64,000 nt of DNA, from NCBI RefSeq assembly GCF_902635505.1, contig NC_045429.1, positions 38,461,831 through 38,525,830 on the forward strand. Direction: 5' to 3'. The notes beneath the pieces were generated by a model, which was not told the origin of the DNA, did not search any database, and was given only the letters and a program-made list of their open reading frames with translations. Shown here piece by piece: positions 1 to 10,105 of this stretch. How positions within the stretch are numbered: the first letter of the stretch is position 1; every line of letters starts with the position of its first letter. A program made the position numbers and the translations under genes. This stretch comes from Sarcophilus harrisii (Eukaryota; Chordata; Mammalia; Dasyuromorphia; Dasyuridae).

Positions 1-357
1 TACATGCACTGTGCTAACTGCTGCCCCTTCTTTCAAGAAACTCATATTCTAATGGAAGAGACAACAGGCAAACAACTGTGTAGGAAGAGGGGATATGTAG
101 GTGGATTTGCATATATACCATGTATCTATATATGTGATATGTATTTTACCTATATATCAAATATATATGTATATACAATTGGAGATAATCGACAAAGAGA
201 AGGGGCTGACATTCCAGGGCATTGGGAAAGCCTTTCTTTCGAAAATGGAATTTTAAATGGGCTCTAAAAGATGCTAAGAGAGTCAGGGACCAGAGGGGAA
301 GAGGAAGAGGATTCTGGGTATTGAGAATTAGGAGATGGAATGTTTTGAGTAAAGATC
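1..357 (-). repeat. L2 LINE relic, antisense
   Basis: Reverse complement of the L2 3' region (AGAAACTCATATTCTAATGG, GAGACAACAGGCAAACAACT). An AT dinucleotide-rich patch lies at 110-180. It continues at 411-600 after a small insertion. Confidence 0.7.
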
Positions 358-410
358 AGGGCTTGGTACATAGCAGGTGCTTCCTAAATGTTTATTGATT
401 GATTGATTGA
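358..410 (+). repeat. short L2 3' terminus inside an antisense L2
   Basis: Reads GCTTGGTACATAGCAGGTGC, TTCCTAAATGTTTATTG and a (TGAT)n tail, the classic L2 end. It sits in the opposite orientation between two collinear parts of another L2. Confidence 0.75.
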
Positions 411-604
411 CCCAGCAAGGAGGCTGATGTCACTGGATTGTAAAGAAGAGAGTCTGGTATAAGAAGACTGAAAAGGTGGGAAGGGACCATATAGGTCTTT
501 ATAAGTCAAACAAGATTTTATATTTGTTTCTGGAGTAATAAGGAATCATTGAGATTTACTGGAGGATTTGGGGAAAAAATGACACGGTCAGAATGAAAGG
601 GTCA
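411..604 (-). repeat. L2 LINE relic, antisense, continued
   Basis: CAGCAAGGAGGCTGATGTCA, GAAGACTGAAAAGGTGGGAA and GGAATCATTGAGATTTACTG follow the order of antisense L2 (aggaggccagtgt ... gaagccattgg). Continuation of 1-357. Confidence 0.7.
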
Positions 605-640
605 GGCTCAATGGTCCCTTCCAAATCTAAATCTATGGTC
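605..640 (+). repeat. MIR/CR1-type 3' end
   Basis: The short string ATGGTCCCTTCCAAATCTAA matches the common MIR or CR1 terminal block. Only about 36 bp survive. Confidence 0.45.
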
Positions 641-737
641 AAGGTATTTTTTTATGAGGGGAAGCTGCTCATAATAATATTTAATGCATTTATGTGTCAA
701 GAAATCTAGAATCATAGCTAGAACTATATCAATGCCA

Positions 738-965
738 TAGATAGGGCAGAGATTCTGGAGTTAGGATGACCTGAGTTCAAATCCAGTCTTAGATAACTTG
801 CTAGCTGAATGACTCTGAGCCACTCACTCACCCTCTGTCTGCCTCAGTTTCCGGGGGGTATAAGAACACCTACCTTGCAGGGTTGTTGTGTGAATCAATT
901 TGTTGAGCCCTGTTCCTGACACACAGTAAGTGCCATATGAAGGTTAACTGTTATTTTATTTTATA
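738..965 (+). repeat. CORE-SINE (MIR/MAR1 type)
   Basis: tRNA-like head (CTGGAGTTAGGATGACCTGA then GTTCAAATCC), CORE (GCCTCAGTTTCC) and a tail with AGGGTTGTTGTGTGAATCAA and CACAGTAAGTGCCATATGA. Nearly full length. Confidence 0.8.
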
Positions 966-989
966 TTTTGCCATTATCAGCGAGGCAGG

Positions 990-1112
990 ATTGATTCAGT
1001 CAAGCAATAATTCATAAATATTTATTCAGTACTCACTATGGGTCAGGCACTGTGCTAAGTGTTAGGAATGCAAAGAGAGGCAAAAGATAATTTTATCCTT
1101 GCTAAACTTGCT
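990..1112 (-). repeat. L2 3' end, antisense
   Basis: CAGTACTCACTATGGGTCAG, GCACTGTGCTAAGTGTTAGG and AATGCAAAGAGAGGCAAAAG are the reverse complement of an L2 terminus. 1113-1250 is not assigned. Confidence 0.75.
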
Positions 1113-1254
1113 GGTAACATTGAAAGCTGAGCTCCAAATCAGCAAGTCGTTCCTCTGGAGCACACATAGAACAGCACCAAGAGCGCCTTAACCTGTGCTC
1201 CATATGTGGCAAAAGCCGTGTGCGCCTGTTGATTTGCTCTCTGGAATCTGGGAA

Positions 1255-1442
1255 GGTGATTTTAACATATTTAACATGTATGGGACTACCTGCCATCCAG
1301 AGGAGATGGTGGGGGGAAGGAGGGAGAAATTTGGAACAGAAGGCTTTGCAAGGGACAATGTTGAAAAATTACCCGTGCATATGCTTTGTAAATAAAGAGC
1401 TTTAATTAAAAATAAATAAATAAATAAAATTTAAAAAGCCGG
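1255..1442 (+). repeat. L1 3' UTR end with poly(A)-like tail
   Basis: Marsupial L1 3' UTR: TTTAACATGTATGGGACTAC, CTGCCATC, a G-rich run, AAATTTGGAACA, TTGCAAGGGACAATGTTGAA, AATAAAGAGCTTTAATT, then an (AAAT)n tail. 5'-truncated. Confidence 0.85.
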
Positions 1443-1607
1443 GGGGAAAGGGGATCTGGAAAGTAGGCAACATTGCAGGGGATTCCCAACAAATGCAGTT
1501 GGGGGATTTGTTTCAGGTTGCCTACTACATGATGTTGGATTAGTGGAGGGTTACTCCTTAAGATGAAGGATCAGATCAACTGCAAGTCTTAAAAAATAGC
1601 CCTGTTG

Positions 1608-1747
1608 AGGAGGAGCTAGGTGGGGTAGTGGATAGAGCACCAGCCCTGAAGTCAGGAGGACCTGAGTTCAAATGTGATCTCAGACATTCAATATTTCCTG
1701 GCTGTATTCATTTAACCCCAATTGCCTCAGCAAAAAAAAAAAAAAAA
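1608..1747 (+). repeat. WSINE1-like SINE
   Basis: Head GAGCTAGGTGGGGTAGTGGA, GATAGAGCACCAGCCCTGAA, GTCAGGAGGACCTGAGTTCA, body TTTAACCCCAATTGCCTCAG, then a poly(A) tail. The form with no CORE 3' part and poly(A) directly after CCTCAGC is the L1-mobilised WSINE1 known from Australian marsupials. Possible diverged target duplication: TAGCCCTG before and AGTCCCTG after. Confidence 0.8.
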
Positions 1748-1784
1748 CAGTCCCTGGTAGGGACCCTGCCCACCAACCAATTTC

Positions 1785-1880
1785 CACAATCATTTATTAA
1801 GCACTGACTACATACAAGGCAACAGGCTTGGCATTTTAGAGACTAAGATAAAAAAACATGAAGCGATCCCTGCCATTAAT
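1785..1880 (-). repeat. L2 3' end, antisense
   Basis: CATTTATTAAGCACTGACTA, CATACAAGGCAACAGGCTTG and AAGCGATCCCTGCC: degenerate antisense L2 terminus. Confidence 0.7.
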
Positions 1881-2734
1881 ACAACATAGATACCCAGACA
1901 TTAAAATTCTCAAATGGATCTGTGGCTTCAGTTATAGCTGGAAAAACTGGAGGATGCGGGATGGGACAGAGAAGACAAGAGAGAGAAGGGAAAATTGCTC
2001 AGTTCTTAATTTTTTTCTATTTTCTCTGCCAAGGACAAGTGAAAGTTGATAATAGCAGAGTTCAAGCAATGTGTTGGTAAGGAAGCACGTAGCTTCCCTT
2101 AATAAATCTGAGTCCCTGGGACCAGATGAACGACATCCTTCTGTAATTGGAGGGGACTCAGGGTTGACCCGAGGCAGACATGGCACCCACTCAATCTGCC
2201 TTCTCGGGTGAAGAGTCTCCTTCAAGATCTGGCCTTGGCTTCTCTTCCAATATCAACCCTTGGCTCAAGCAGCTCAAGAGCCTTTGTGGTAATTAATCAC
2301 CAAGGCCATTTGTGCCCAGCTCTTCCCCTGCCCCTCCCAGGAACATTCGCATGTGCTTGGGAACAAATTCGGGCAGCCTGCCGGCTTCTTCTCGCCTTCG
2401 AGGAAGAGTGCTAACTTGACTCCCTGTACAAGGGTCTCCTCCAACAAATATTGTGCCTTGGAATTCTATGGTTACCACATCCCTGGATGAAAATACGGTG
2501 TCTGAGGACCCTTGGCTGAATGGTGGAGAGCCAGGAACGCTGGGCATTTTCCTGGCTATTGGGGCCCGTCTCCTTGCTATCTCTAGGCAGTTTCTCTGAG
2601 GGTTTTGATGCAAGCTCAGGCTCCTTCCCCACCTCCAGCTCTAAGGAGTGTCCAGGACCATCACCACGAGGAAGGAAGAGGGAGCAGAAGTGGAGAGGAG
2701 AGGGGAGAGAAGGTTCCACACTTGAGGGACAACC
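1881..2734. other. single-copy stretch, no gene
   Basis: No transposon or coding exon recognised. 2160-2450 is less AT-rich and holds GTGGTAATTAATCACCAAGG, a homeodomain-like TAATTA core. The long frames on both strands overlap one another and resemble no protein I know. Confidence 0.4.
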
Positions 2735-3015
2735 AGAGAATGTCTGAATGTGTAGAGCAGAGGAGTGAATGTCTTGTTCATGGAACAACAAGGAGTCCAG
2801 TGTCACTAGTTTGAAGGGTAAATTCGGGCATAAGATATTAAAAAGATTGGAAAGGTAAGCAAAATGCCAAATAGAGGGCTTTGTATTTGATGCCAGAGGT
2901 AATAGGAAGCCACTGTTGTTTATTGATCAGGGGGTGACATGGTAGGACCTGCACTTCAGGAAAATCACTTTGGTAGCTGAATGTAGAATGTTTTGAAATA
3001 GGGAAAGGCAGACCC
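2735..3015 (-). repeat. L2 relic, antisense (RT/3' region)
   Basis: ACAACAAGGAGTCCAGTGTC, AATAGGAAGCCACTGTTGTT and GGGTGACATGGTAGGACCTG follow antisense L2 consensus order. Confidence 0.8.
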
Positions 3016-3679
3016 TCGTCTCAAGATGCTTATCTCATGATGGTATCTTTTTCTGTCCCTTTCAGGAAACAAACATGGATGTCCCTTATATATGTCAGAG
3101 TCAGGACTTCTTGACTCCCAGCTAGATCTTTTATCAGTGGATGGAGGCCAGTTGCCTCTACGTGAATATATTATTGTTGCTGTTTACCCGATTCACCTTT
3201 AATTTTTTTGTAGTTCCTTTTTTTAAACTTGCTTATTACTCATACTTGGTACATTTATGGATAGACATCTGAAGTCAGAGGTTTTATTCTGTCCTATTTC
3301 TTGGATTTTATCTTTTATAAATTTCTGATGGTCTCTACTGCTTTTTCCCAATATTATTGTTCCTTTTTATGGTATCTGTCTTGGTGAGCATCCATACATG
3401 GGCTGTTTCTCCATCTCTCTTCTTTGGGATTTCAATTTGATTTGCAAAACTCCAGGGAAATATATTCTCTCCAGCCCTTTTCAGCAAACTCCAGCCGGGC
3501 CAGGAGACCCATCATTTTTTTTTTTTTATTTTAAACCATGCTCCAGAAATTTAATCCTGTTCCCAGCAACAGTCTCTAAGCAGCTGTTCGCTAAGTTGCC
3601 CGTCTTTTCTGAATCCCTTGCCTTTAACAGTGGCGTGATTAAAACATCATGTGTCCAGTTTCTTGCCCAAGAATTTATA
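3016..3679. other. no gene seen
   Basis: AT-rich 3100-3370, then 3370-3680, which carries no recognised repeat apart from a 12-base T run near 3517. Nothing codes convincingly. Confidence 0.35.
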
Positions 3680-3814
3680 AGCTTCTGCAATCAACCAACA
3701 AATACTAACTAAGCAGTTATTATGGGCCAGAGATTGTGCTAAGGACTGGGGATGCAAAGGCAGAGACAGAATAAGCCCCATTTCTCACGGAGCCTAAATG
3801 AATAACTAACATCA
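3680..3814 (-). repeat. L2 3' end, antisense
   Basis: TTATTATGGGCCAGAGATTG, TGCTAAGGACTGGGGATGCA and AAGGCAGAGACAGAATAAGC match the antisense L2 terminus. Confidence 0.75.
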
Positions 3815-3990
3815 GCTGGCATGTATAGGTCGCTTATAGAGTTTGCAAAATGCTTTATTTTACTGATCTCATTTGATCCTCACAACAATCCTTTGAGGGA
3901 GGTGCTATTATTAGCTCCATTTTACAGATGAGAATGCTGAGACTGAGAGAGACCAAGTCTCACCCAGGAGACTGACACACAAAACACATA
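3815..3990 (-). repeat. CORE-SINE, antisense
   Basis: CTCATTTGATCCTCACAACA, GAGGTGCTATTATTAGCTCC and ATTTTACAGATGAGAATGCT: antisense CORE and tail. The head is degraded. 3991-4217 has no recognised feature. Confidence 0.75.
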
Positions 3991-4217
3991 TTCCACTGAC
4001 AGCTGTTCATTTAACAATGTTCCTGGCAGGATCCTTTGTGCTCATGTGAATCATCAGAAGTGGGAAGTTGCCGGCCACTTTGACTGGCCTGTTATGCCTT
4101 AGATATGTGTCCTGGGGATAGGGAACTGCTGGGCAGGGAACTGAGCGTCTAACTCTCTGCCCCTTGACGTTGACCGTGACAGAACTGCCCAAACCACCCA
4201 CTCTTTAAAGAGTGTTC

Positions 4218-4565
4218 TCAGGTTCTTTTTGCTTTCCAGGCTGGCTGGCAATGACAGCTTCTGGTCTTCAGGCTCCCAGCCTCCATCCTCTCCTCAGCTG
4301 TCAAACGACCTTCCTCAAGCTCAGCTCTGACCGTGTCACCCACCTGAATGAAATGTCTGGAGGTGTTGGGGAGCTGATTGAAATATGACACAGGATTTAC
4401 AAAACCTCCAGCTTGGCTTTTAAAGCTTTTCATAACCTGGATGTAGTATATTTCTGGTCCTCTTACACATTACCAGTTCTCGCATCCACCCCAGCTCCCC
4501 TACAACATGTACTCTGGGATCCAGCGATGCTGATCTCCTAGTTATTCCACAAACTGATTATCTAC
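4218..4565 (+). repeat. L2 relic, sense, first part
   Basis: Collinear with L2 between RT and 3' UTR: TTGGCTTTTAAAGCTTTTCA, TAACCTGGATG, TCTTACACATTACC. Interrupted at the TGACTCCATGC duplication and resumed at 4887. Confidence 0.7.
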
Positions 4566-4713
4566 TGACTCCATGCCTTCTTCTTCCCTTCCTCCTTCTC
4601 CCACCTCTCTCTTTCTTTTCTCCTTCTATTTCCTTCCTTCCTTCCCTTTTTCTCTCTCTTCCTTTCTTTCTTCCCTCCTTCCATTTTTCCTTCCTTTCTT
4701 CTCTCCTTTTCTG

Positions 4714-4786
<73 letters not shown>

Positions 4787-4886
4787 GAGCTAATAAAAGT
4801 ATCTGAGGTTGAATTTGAACTCAGGTCTTTATGACTATAGAACTAGTCTCTGTCTATTGCACCACCTAGGTGCTTTGACTCCATGC
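4566..4886 (-). repeat. SINE insertion with expanded (CT)n/(CA)n tail, flanked by target duplication
   Basis: An 11-bp direct repeat TGACTCCATGC (4566-4576 and 4876-4886) brackets a pyrimidine tract (4577-4750), a (CA)n run (4749-4780) and an antisense SINE head (4795-4875: TTTGAACTCAGGTC, GCACCACCTAGGTGC). The microsatellite lies where an antisense SINE tail should be, so it probably grew from that tail. Confidence 0.75.
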
Positions 4887-5172
4887 ATTTTCAGTGGTTC
4901 TCCCCCAATCTGGAATTCTTTCCTTCTCTCCCTCCTCACCTCTGCCCCCTGGTTTTCCTACCATTCTTAAAGTTCTACCTCAAATTCAACTTTTTTCAAG
5001 AAGTCTTTCTTTCTCAATCCCCCTTAACACTGATGCCTTCCTTCTTTTGATTATCCCCAACTGAATCAGCACAGGTTTTATTCATAAATAATTGTTTGAA
5101 TGGTATAGTGAACTTCCTGGAAACAAAGACTTGTCTTTTGTCTTTTTTTGTATCCCCAGCTTTAGCACAAGG
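4887..5172 (+). repeat. L2 relic, sense, second part
   Basis: CTTTCCTTCTCTCCCTCCTC, ACCTCTGCCCCCTGG, AAGTTCTACCTCAAATTCAA and TTTGTATCCCCAGCTTTAGC continue the L2 of 4218-4565 toward its 3' end, which reappears at 5771-5812. Confidence 0.75.
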
Positions 5173-5281
5173 ACCCCCTCTTTGGGATTTTCTTGGCAAA
5201 AATACTGGCATGGTCCTTCTTGAGCTCATTTTAATAGATAAGAAAACTGAGGCACACAGGATTAAGTGACTTGCCCAGGAT
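5173..5281 (-). repeat. tRNA/RTE-tailed SINE, part 1 (split by LTR)
   Basis: Antisense tail and CORE: CTTTGGGATTTTCTTGGCAA, AAACTGAGGCACACAGG, GTGACTTGCCCAGGAT. The sequence stops at GGAT and resumes at 5683 beyond the LTR. Confidence 0.8.
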
Positions 5282-5682
5282 TGTACCATCCGGACTAGCT
5301 CTCTGGAGAATCTCGGTACCAGCCCGTCCTTGGTCTTAGAACAGGAGTTATGAGGTAGGAACCCATGTGGATGGTCAAATATGGAGTCCATTTATTTCAA
5401 GTTCACTCAGCCTTAAATACCTTAGTACAATTACATCACTACAGCACACTGAGCATGTGCTAACCTTAAGTGCCTTCCTATTATTATGTAAATGCTTCTT
5501 TACTGCAAGTATCTCTGCTTCAAGTAGAACACAGGTTGTCACACCCCCTGATTTCTCAGGAAGGCTGAGATGCTCCCAAGGGGAGATGAGAGCCGAACCA
5601 GACCTTGTCAGCAGGTTCCCTCTGGGCTGAAGGGTCTTCTCCCTCACTGAGAGCTCCCCCATTGTCTGTGACCCTCTACACA
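5282..5682 (-). mobile_element. solo LTR of an endogenous retrovirus (fossil)
   Basis: 401 bp with TG...CA termini (TGTGTAGAGG at the minus-strand 5' end, GGTACA at the other). A TATTTAAGG TATA-like box and a downstream AATAAA (plus-strand 5391-5396) sit in LTR order. It is flanked by a 4-bp target duplication (GGAT/AGAT) and cuts one SINE in two. A 4-bp duplication suits a class I (gamma-type) element, but the family name is not certain. No internal retroviral genes are present. It is younger than the SINE it splits. Confidence 0.7.
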
Positions 5683-5770
5683 AGATCACATAGGTAACAC
5701 ATTCTGAGGCTGAATTTGAATTCAGGTCCTCCTGACTCCATTCTATTCATTGTGCCACTTAGCTGCCACC
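5683..5770 (-). repeat. tRNA/RTE-tailed SINE, part 2
   Basis: Resumes as GATCACATAGG, AATTTGAATTCAGGTCCTCC and GTGCCACTTAGCTGCC, the antisense tRNA head. Together with 5173-5281 it forms one SINE. Confidence 0.8.
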
Positions 5771-5812
5771 TTGGCACCTAGGAAATAACTAATAAATGTT
5801 TATTGACCAAAA
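5771..5812 (+). repeat. L2 3' terminus
   Basis: TTGGCACCTAGGAAATAACT then AATAAATGTTTATTGACC. Probably the end of the L2 that starts at 4218. Confidence 0.7.
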
Positions 5813-5985
5813 AAAATTGTTATTCTTGTTATTCTAGTTTGGAGAACTGGAGCATCAAATTACTTGTATAGGTTTTCACCTACAGAGCTGTTATTCTCTT
5901 CTTCTCATTAGTATCTTGACAATTATAAATCATTGCTTTTCCTTTTTTTTTTTTCTAATGTCTTACCTTGCTTTACCAACCACAT

Positions 5986-6181
5986 CTCATTTTCCTCCTT
6001 AAATGCCCTTTGGATACATTCAGCATCTCTGTGATTTCCCAGACCAAAATTCCACTCCCAGGTGATCACTGCCCTCTTTGTGTGGTCTTCTCTTTCAAAA
6101 TGGAAGCTCGTTAGGGCAGAGACTGTTTTGCTTTCTGTTTTTGTATCCCTGGCACTTAGTACATTGCCTAGAACATATTAT
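5986..6181 (+). repeat. L2 3' UTR
   Basis: TGGAAGCTCGTTAGGGCAGA, GACTGTTTTGCTTTCTG, TTTGTATCCCTGGCACTTAG and TACATTGCCTAGAACATA are L2 3' landmarks. 5813-5985 holds nothing I can name. Confidence 0.8.
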
Positions 6182-6665
6182 GTTCTTTTATTCTTTTATA
6201 GCATTACCTCTGAGAGTTCTCTCTCAATCTCTAATAATGCTATCAGGTTCTGTTCCCAGAGCACAATGGCCTCCTCCCTGCTTCAGGATTCTAGGGGGCA
6301 ATTCTGAGGTATTGTGCTTTTAATAATAAAATTCATAAGCCCCCATCTTGTGGGATTTCCCCAATTTTGATCAACCTGTTAACACCAATTAAGCAGAAAA
6401 CAGTTACTGAGGAAGTACTGCATGACAAAATACAAAAACATTGCCCAAATGAGAGAAGCACCCTGCCCTCTGGGAAGAGAACACTCAAGCTTAAAGTTGG
6501 TACATAATATCCCCCTTTCCCCCATCAAGGGGTATACTCTGCCTCTCAGAAGCACTCAAGCTTTGTGGATAAAGTGGGTTCAAACATGAAAAACTAAGGT
6601 AGAGATGCGCCCATACAGGACCAAGGGTCCATGACTCCTATCCCTGGGAATCCCTTCTAGAAGTA
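6182..6665 (-). mobile_element. unassigned block, possible LTR fossil
   Basis: A 480-bp block sits between an L2 end and an antisense SINE. On the minus strand it ends CTATAAAAGAATAAAAGAACA with TG/CA-like termini. There is no clear target duplication and no viral gene. It may instead be single-copy DNA. Confidence 0.25.
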
Positions 6666-6815
6666 AAATACCCTCAATGTATTTTACAAACGAGGAAACT
6701 GAGGCAGATAGAAGTTAAGTGGCTTGCCCAGACTTACATGGTTAGTGTTTAAGAGTGGATTTGAACTCAGGTTCCTGATTCCAGTTCTGTCACTCCCTCC
6801 ATTGTACCATCTAGT
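6666..6815 (-). repeat. MIR/tRNA SINE, antisense
   Basis: GAGGAAACTGAGGCAGATAG, TTAAGTGGCTTGCCCAGA, GATTTGAACTCAGGTTCC and TTGTACCATCTAGTGG: antisense CORE and tRNA head. Confidence 0.8.
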
Positions 6816-7164
6816 GGTCTCTACTTATAGTGTCTCAGGATGCTACAAGCTCTAAGCCCAGAGTTCTTTCCATCAAAATTAGTTTCTAGAAGATACTAGT
6901 TAAAGTCAATAAATTGAATGTTCCATAAAAGTTCAGATCCTTTTTATATCATGGAATATATTTTCCAGTTAGGAATTCTTTTGACTTCAAATAAAATGCT
7001 TAAATGAGGTACTGATTTAGGAGCAGAGGGGGCAGTACTCCACATTCAAAAACTGAATGGATTCGGAAGGGAAGGAATCCCGATAGCAGGATTAGGATTA
7101 AAAACATTACTTACTATCTGCCTGACTCTGATCAAGTCATTTGACTTTCCTGGGTGTCAAGAAT
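6816..7164. other. single-copy stretch with a MIR trace
   Basis: AT-rich, no gene. 7095-7155 (ACTTACTATCTGCCTGACTC, GATCAAGTCATTTGAC) is a faint sense MIR core. Confidence 0.4.
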
Positions 7165-8208
7165 ATGCTACATGAGGATTCTTGGGAAGATGGTGGAGTA
7201 GGTTGGTAAATTTAAAGTTTTCCAGATTTCTCCCACAAATAGAACAAATTTGCATCTCAGGGAGAACATAGAAGATGAAAAATCAAGAAGACCTACGGCA
7301 GAACTAGGGTCCTTGTGGTACAGCCCAAGAAGTTTTGAAGAAAATCCCAGGACAAGGGATTATCCCATGAGAAGTGCAAACACCTTCAGGCTAACTCTAC
7401 AGAAACACCAAATTTGGAGGTCTGGGGCTGCTGGAACCTCAGCAGGAACCACAGAAACTTTCACATCCCAGGCTGCTTGAGGAATTGAGGTTCTGATTCC
7501 AGAAGGACTGAGTGAACCTCAACTTTAATTAGGAAAGCTGAGATGTGGCCCTAGGAGAGAAGAAACCAGCACACTGGGAGTGCAGAAGCTGGGGGCAGAA
7601 TAGATCAAGAAGAGAAAATATAAGAATAAATGGACTGTGAAAGTTGATCAAAAAAATCAACACAATAGTATAAGAAATATTCAAGAAAATTGTCCTGGAG
7701 CGATAGAACATGAGGGGAGAGTAGAAATAGAAAAAAATCCACTGATCTCCACCTCAAAGAGATCCTTTGTGGAAAACACATAGGAATATTATTGACAAAT
7801 GTTGAAATCCCCAGATGAAAAAGAAAATTTTGCAAGAAACAAGAAAGAACAATTTAAATATGCTGAAGCTACAATTAGAATTGTACAGGACTTAGCAGCA
7901 GCCACAATAAAAGACAGGGCTTAGAATCGTTATCTACCAACTATCAAAAGAACTGCAGCCAAAAAAAAAATCACAAAATTATATATCCAGCAAAATTATA
8001 TATAATACTGAATGCAAAAAAATGGATATTCAACACACTTACAGATTTTTAGGACTTTCTATCAACCAGACCTGAACTTAATAGAAAATTTAACATATAA
8101 GAGCCAATATCAAAGATCACTCTCAAGGAACTCAACACAGACAAATTTTTTTATGGTTTTTTTTAATATAGGAAATATATACCATAGGTTTAAGGTTGAT
8201 ATCAAAAG
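7165..8208 (+). repeat. L1/HAL1-type LINE: 5' region and ORF1 relic
   Basis: Starts GGGAAGATGGTGGAGTAGG, a typical L1 5' UTR opening. It runs into a decayed ORF1 C-terminal domain: near 7960-8100 a frame gives IIYPAKLYIIL and then TRPELNRKFN, matching L1 ORF1 (YPAKLSF, TRPALKELL in human). No ORF2 N-terminal part follows, so this is a HAL1-like half-LINE or an internally deleted L1. Interrupted at 8209-9285 by a younger L1. Confidence 0.65.
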
Positions 8209-9285
8209 CCTCATTTCCAAAATATACAGAGATTGACTTTAATTTATAAGAAATCAAGCCATTCTCCAATTGATAAATGGTCAAAGGATATGAACAGACA
8301 ATTTTCAGATGATGAAATTGAAACTATTTCTACTTATATGAAAAGGTGTTCCAAATCACTATTGATCAGAGAAATGCAAATTAAGATAACTCTGAGATAC
8401 CACTACACACCTGTCAGATAGGCTAAGAGGACAGGAAAAAATAATGATGAATGTTGGAGGGGATGTGGGAAAACTGGGACATTGATGCATTGTTGGTGGA
8501 ATTGTGAATGGAAAAAACCATTCTGGAGAGCAATTTGGAATTATGTTCAAAAAGTTATTAAACTGCCTATCCTTTGACCCAGCCATGTTACTACTGGACT
8601 TATTTCCCAAAGAGATCATAAAGAAGGGAAAGGGACCTGTATGTGCCAAAATGTTTGTGGCAGCCCTTTGTGTAGTGGCAAGAAACTGGAAAATGAATGG
8701 ATGCCCATCAACTGGAGAATGGCTGAATAAATTCTGGTATACGAATATTATGGAATATTATTGTTCTGTAAGAAACAACCAGCAGGATGATTTCAGAGAG
8801 TCCTGGAGAGACTTACATGAACTGATGCTGAGTGAAACGAGCAGAACCAGGAGACCATTATATACTTCAACAACGATACTGTATGAGGATGTATTCTGAT
8901 AGAAGTGGGGATTTCTTCAATACAGAGAAGATCTAATTCAGTTACAATTGATCTGTGGACAGAATCAGCCACACCCAGAGAAGGAACGCTGGGAAATGAG
9001 TGTAAACTGTTTGCATTTTTGTTTTTCCTTCCAGGTTATTTTTACCTTCTGAATCAGATTTTTCTTGTGCAACAAGAGAACTATATAGATCTGCACACAT
9101 ATATTGAATCTGGGATATAACATATTTAACATGGATAGGACTGCTTGCCATCTGGGGGAGGGGGTGGAGGGAGGGAAGGGAAAAGTTGGAACAGGAGTAA
9201 GTGCAAGGGATAATGTAAAAAATTACCCATGCATATGTTCTGTCAATAAAAAGTTATAATTAATAAAAAATTAAAACAAAATAAA
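8209..9285 (+). repeat. 5'-truncated L1: ORF2 C-terminus and 3' UTR
   Basis: Reads KRCSKSLLIREMQIK (8320-8385 region), the L1 Cys motif (8452-8505: C-x3-C-x7-H-x4-C in CWRGCG...HCWWNC), then FDPAMLLLDLFPKE and WLNKFWYTNIMEYY, aligned to human L1 ORF2 (EMQIKTTLRYH, IPFDPAIPLL, IKKMWHIYTMEYY). Several frame breaks. The 3' UTR ends AATAAAAAGTTATAATTAAT. Flanking AAGGTTGATATCAA (8192-) and AAGATTGACATCAA (9287-) look like a diverged target duplication. Confidence 0.9.
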
Positions 9286-9955
9286 AAGATTGACATCAAC
9301 AATAGGGTAGCTCAAAAGAAAGACTGGGGTAGAGTTAAGGTAAAAATAGTAATTGTACAAATGAAGAGAAGAATAGACACAGAGGCATTGGGGGGGGGGG
9401 CGGGGAAGGACGGCTTATAGTTCTGAAAATGTACTCACATTGGGAATGGATTAAGTAGGCAATAATACATATATATATATCATGAAGAGTATAGAACCCT
9501 CCAAAATCTATAAAGAAATAAGGTGGGAGAGATGAGCAGATGGGGAAGTAAAGAGTGAGGGAAAAAGACTAGGGAGGGATCCATGGTGGGGTGTGTGTGT
9601 AAGTAACACAAGGCTAGTTAAGGAACAGAATTAAAGCAAAGAGTCAGCAGGAATAGGAAAGATATGTGTGTATATGGAGGGTTGTATATATCTACATAAG
9701 TATACATAAATATATCTTTTCTTAACTATATCTTGTTTGGGAGTGCTGGGAGGATAAAAAGGGGGAAAAATAAAGTAAAAAAATTGCACAGCAAAGAACA
9801 AAAGAACAATTTACGGGGAAATAAAGAAAAGATGGACACTCATAAACATAATTTCTTCTAGTAATATATATATACATATATTGTATATATGTATATATAT
9901 ATACATATATATACATATACATATACATATATGTACAATATATATATACATATAC

Positions 9956-9990
<35 letters not shown>

Positions 9991-10105
9991 CTTTGTTGAA
10001 CTGGATTTTGTTGTTATAGATTTTGAATCCTTCCTGATGTTCTGCTGGGCACATGACAATGCTTTTTGGTTTTCTTTTCTGTTTATCTCAAGTAGCTGGG
10101 AATAA
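9286..10105 (+). repeat. HAL1/L1-type LINE, 3' part with AT microsatellite
   Basis: Continues the element of 7165-8208 after the inserted L1: A/G-rich non-coding sequence, then mixed (TA)n/(CATA)n at 9865-9990, then CTGATGTTCTGCTGGGCACA. It ends about 10105. The exact 3' end is uncertain. Confidence 0.5.
9865..9991. repeat. (TA)n/(CATATA)n microsatellite
   Basis: About 125 bp of alternating TATATA, CATATA and GTATATA units. Frames translating it as Tyr/Ile/Met repeats are artefacts. Confidence 0.95.

Noticed and set aside
1608-1747. tRNA gene
   Set aside because: The tRNA-like head belongs to a poly(A)-tailed SINE; the cloverleaf is incomplete. The same holds for the other SINE heads here.
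2293-2806. Overlapping 106-131 codon minus-strand frames as a possible exon
   Set aside because: Frames overlap on both strands, with no splice-bounded conservation, no known domain and no neighbouring exon.
8504-8899. 131-codon open frame as a host gene
   Set aside because: It is the L1 ORF2 C-terminus (MEYY region), part of a broken 5'-truncated LINE.
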